Source: Basidiobolus meristosporus CBS 931.73
Lineage: Eukaryota; Basidiobolomycota; Basidiobolomycetes; Basidiobolales; Basidiobolaceae
Length of the DNA stretch: 64,000 nt
Assembly: GCA_002104905.1 (NCBI GenBank)
Contig: MCFE01000348.1
Coordinates: 25,434-89,433 of the forward strand
Direction of reading: 5' to 3'
In this document: one piece after another, positions 63,561 to 64,000 of the stretch
Layout of the letters: each line of letters starts with the position of its first letter
Position numbering within the stretch: the stretch's first letter is position 1
Position numbers and translations under genes: made by a program
Notes under the pieces: model-generated
The model's database searches: none
What the model saw: only the letters and a program-made list of their open reading frames with translations
What the model was told of the DNA's origin: nothing

Positions 63561-64000
63561 ATGGCATTAGAAGCCAGCAGTTACAAGGAGCATCGGAAAA
63601 ATTTTGGCGTTTACCTGGCGACGGTGGCAGGTGTAACAAAACGCAGCTATTGCTCGATGACCATTACCCCGTCTATGAGATACTTGCTATTATATGGAGG
63701 GTATTCTGTTGAGCACTTTCAAGACAGCAAAATATCCCCGCCTTATGATGAGCGTATAGGTGAAGAAACATCCGGCCGTGGAATACTCTATGAGCCCAGC
63801 TCAAGGTTCAAATGATTCACCTTGCAGATCTACACGGTGATGAAGACATCACAGTGACAGTTCTCCCGACTCCAGACAACATATCAACTACAGAGGCAGC
63901 CAAAGGGGTGATTTTAATTGGCAACAGCTGTGCTAGTGACCACGAGAATCTCTACATATATGGTGGTTTTGAGCTGAGCCGTAGAGAATACTCAGGGCGA
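63561..64000 (+). CDS. kelch-like protein, 5' part (runs off the window)
   Basis: From ATG 63561 the frame encodes KRSYCSMTITPSMRYLLLYGGY and stops at 63813. A GT..AG intron 63778-63827 (50 bp, ending TTGCAG) removes that stop and joins HLHGDEDITVTVLPTPDN in frame, continuing to LYIYGGFELSRREYSG at the edge. Two YGG-type blades fit a kelch beta-propeller. An alternative is two overlapping frames (ATGA) or a frameshift. The open frame extends upstream of 63561 only through a TTG. Function cannot be given from this part. Confidence 0.5.

Noticed and set aside
1-64000. tRNA, rRNA or other structured RNA genes
   Set aside because: I saw no clear cloverleaf or rRNA sequence, but a covariance-model scan would be needed to exclude them.

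Overview
The window reads as nuclear DNA of a filamentous fungus. Protein-coding genes carry short introns (about 50-80 bp) with GT..AG borders and CTAAC-type branch sites, promoters often have a TATA box 40-80 bases before the ATG, and the families present are fungal or pan-eukaryotic (COG8, NSE2, alpha-arrestin, Gpr1/Fun34 acetate permease, P450-reductase fusion, Ty3/copia/LINE/Harbinger/PiggyBac elements). I cannot fix the phylum from sequence alone; an early-diverging fungus or a basidiomycete both fit.

Layout. 1-26.8 kb is an AT-rich, CpG-poor nest of decayed transposons: two full-length Harbinger-like copies lying head to head (2602-6002 and 6359-16408) around a fragment of a Tnp2-type transposase, a complete Ty3/gypsy element (8795-15427, 374-bp LTRs, 5-bp target duplication) inserted into the second copy, three fold-back MITEs with the same ends, unrecognised decayed coding repeats, and copia pol/LTR remnants. 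27.5-45.8 kb is a GC-richer gene island: small membrane protein, acetate permease, Cys-rich receptor-like protein, ankyrin protein, NSE2 SUMO ligase, COG8, alpha-arrestin, thioredoxin, flavin monooxygenase, leucine-rich-repeat protein, mitochondrial MoCF-domain protein, RING/SIM protein (STUbL-like), and a nine-exon gene with a 23-nt exon that simple ORF calling misses. 45.8-56.5 kb mixes transposon debris with two large metabolic genes, a ubiquitin-like/P450/reductase fusion and a bacterial-type alkylsulfatase, each broken by one single-base frameshift. 56.6-60.4 kb is copia and LINE debris, 60.85-61.5 kb a 155-bp satellite-like tandem repeat, and 61.9-64 kb a tight row of small genes ending in a partial kelch-like gene.

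How the parts relate. The gene island is mostly housekeeping: Golgi tethering (COG8), ubiquitin adaptor (arrestin), redox (thioredoxin, FMO), SUMO conjugation (NSE2) and SUMO-directed ubiquitination (RING/SIM protein). The transposon compartments show C-to-T decay at CpG sites: all three catalytic Asp-to-Asn losses checked in the Ty3 element are CpG transitions, which suggests methylation of repeats. Exon models were built by eye from splice signals and frame continuity and have not been checked against transcripts.
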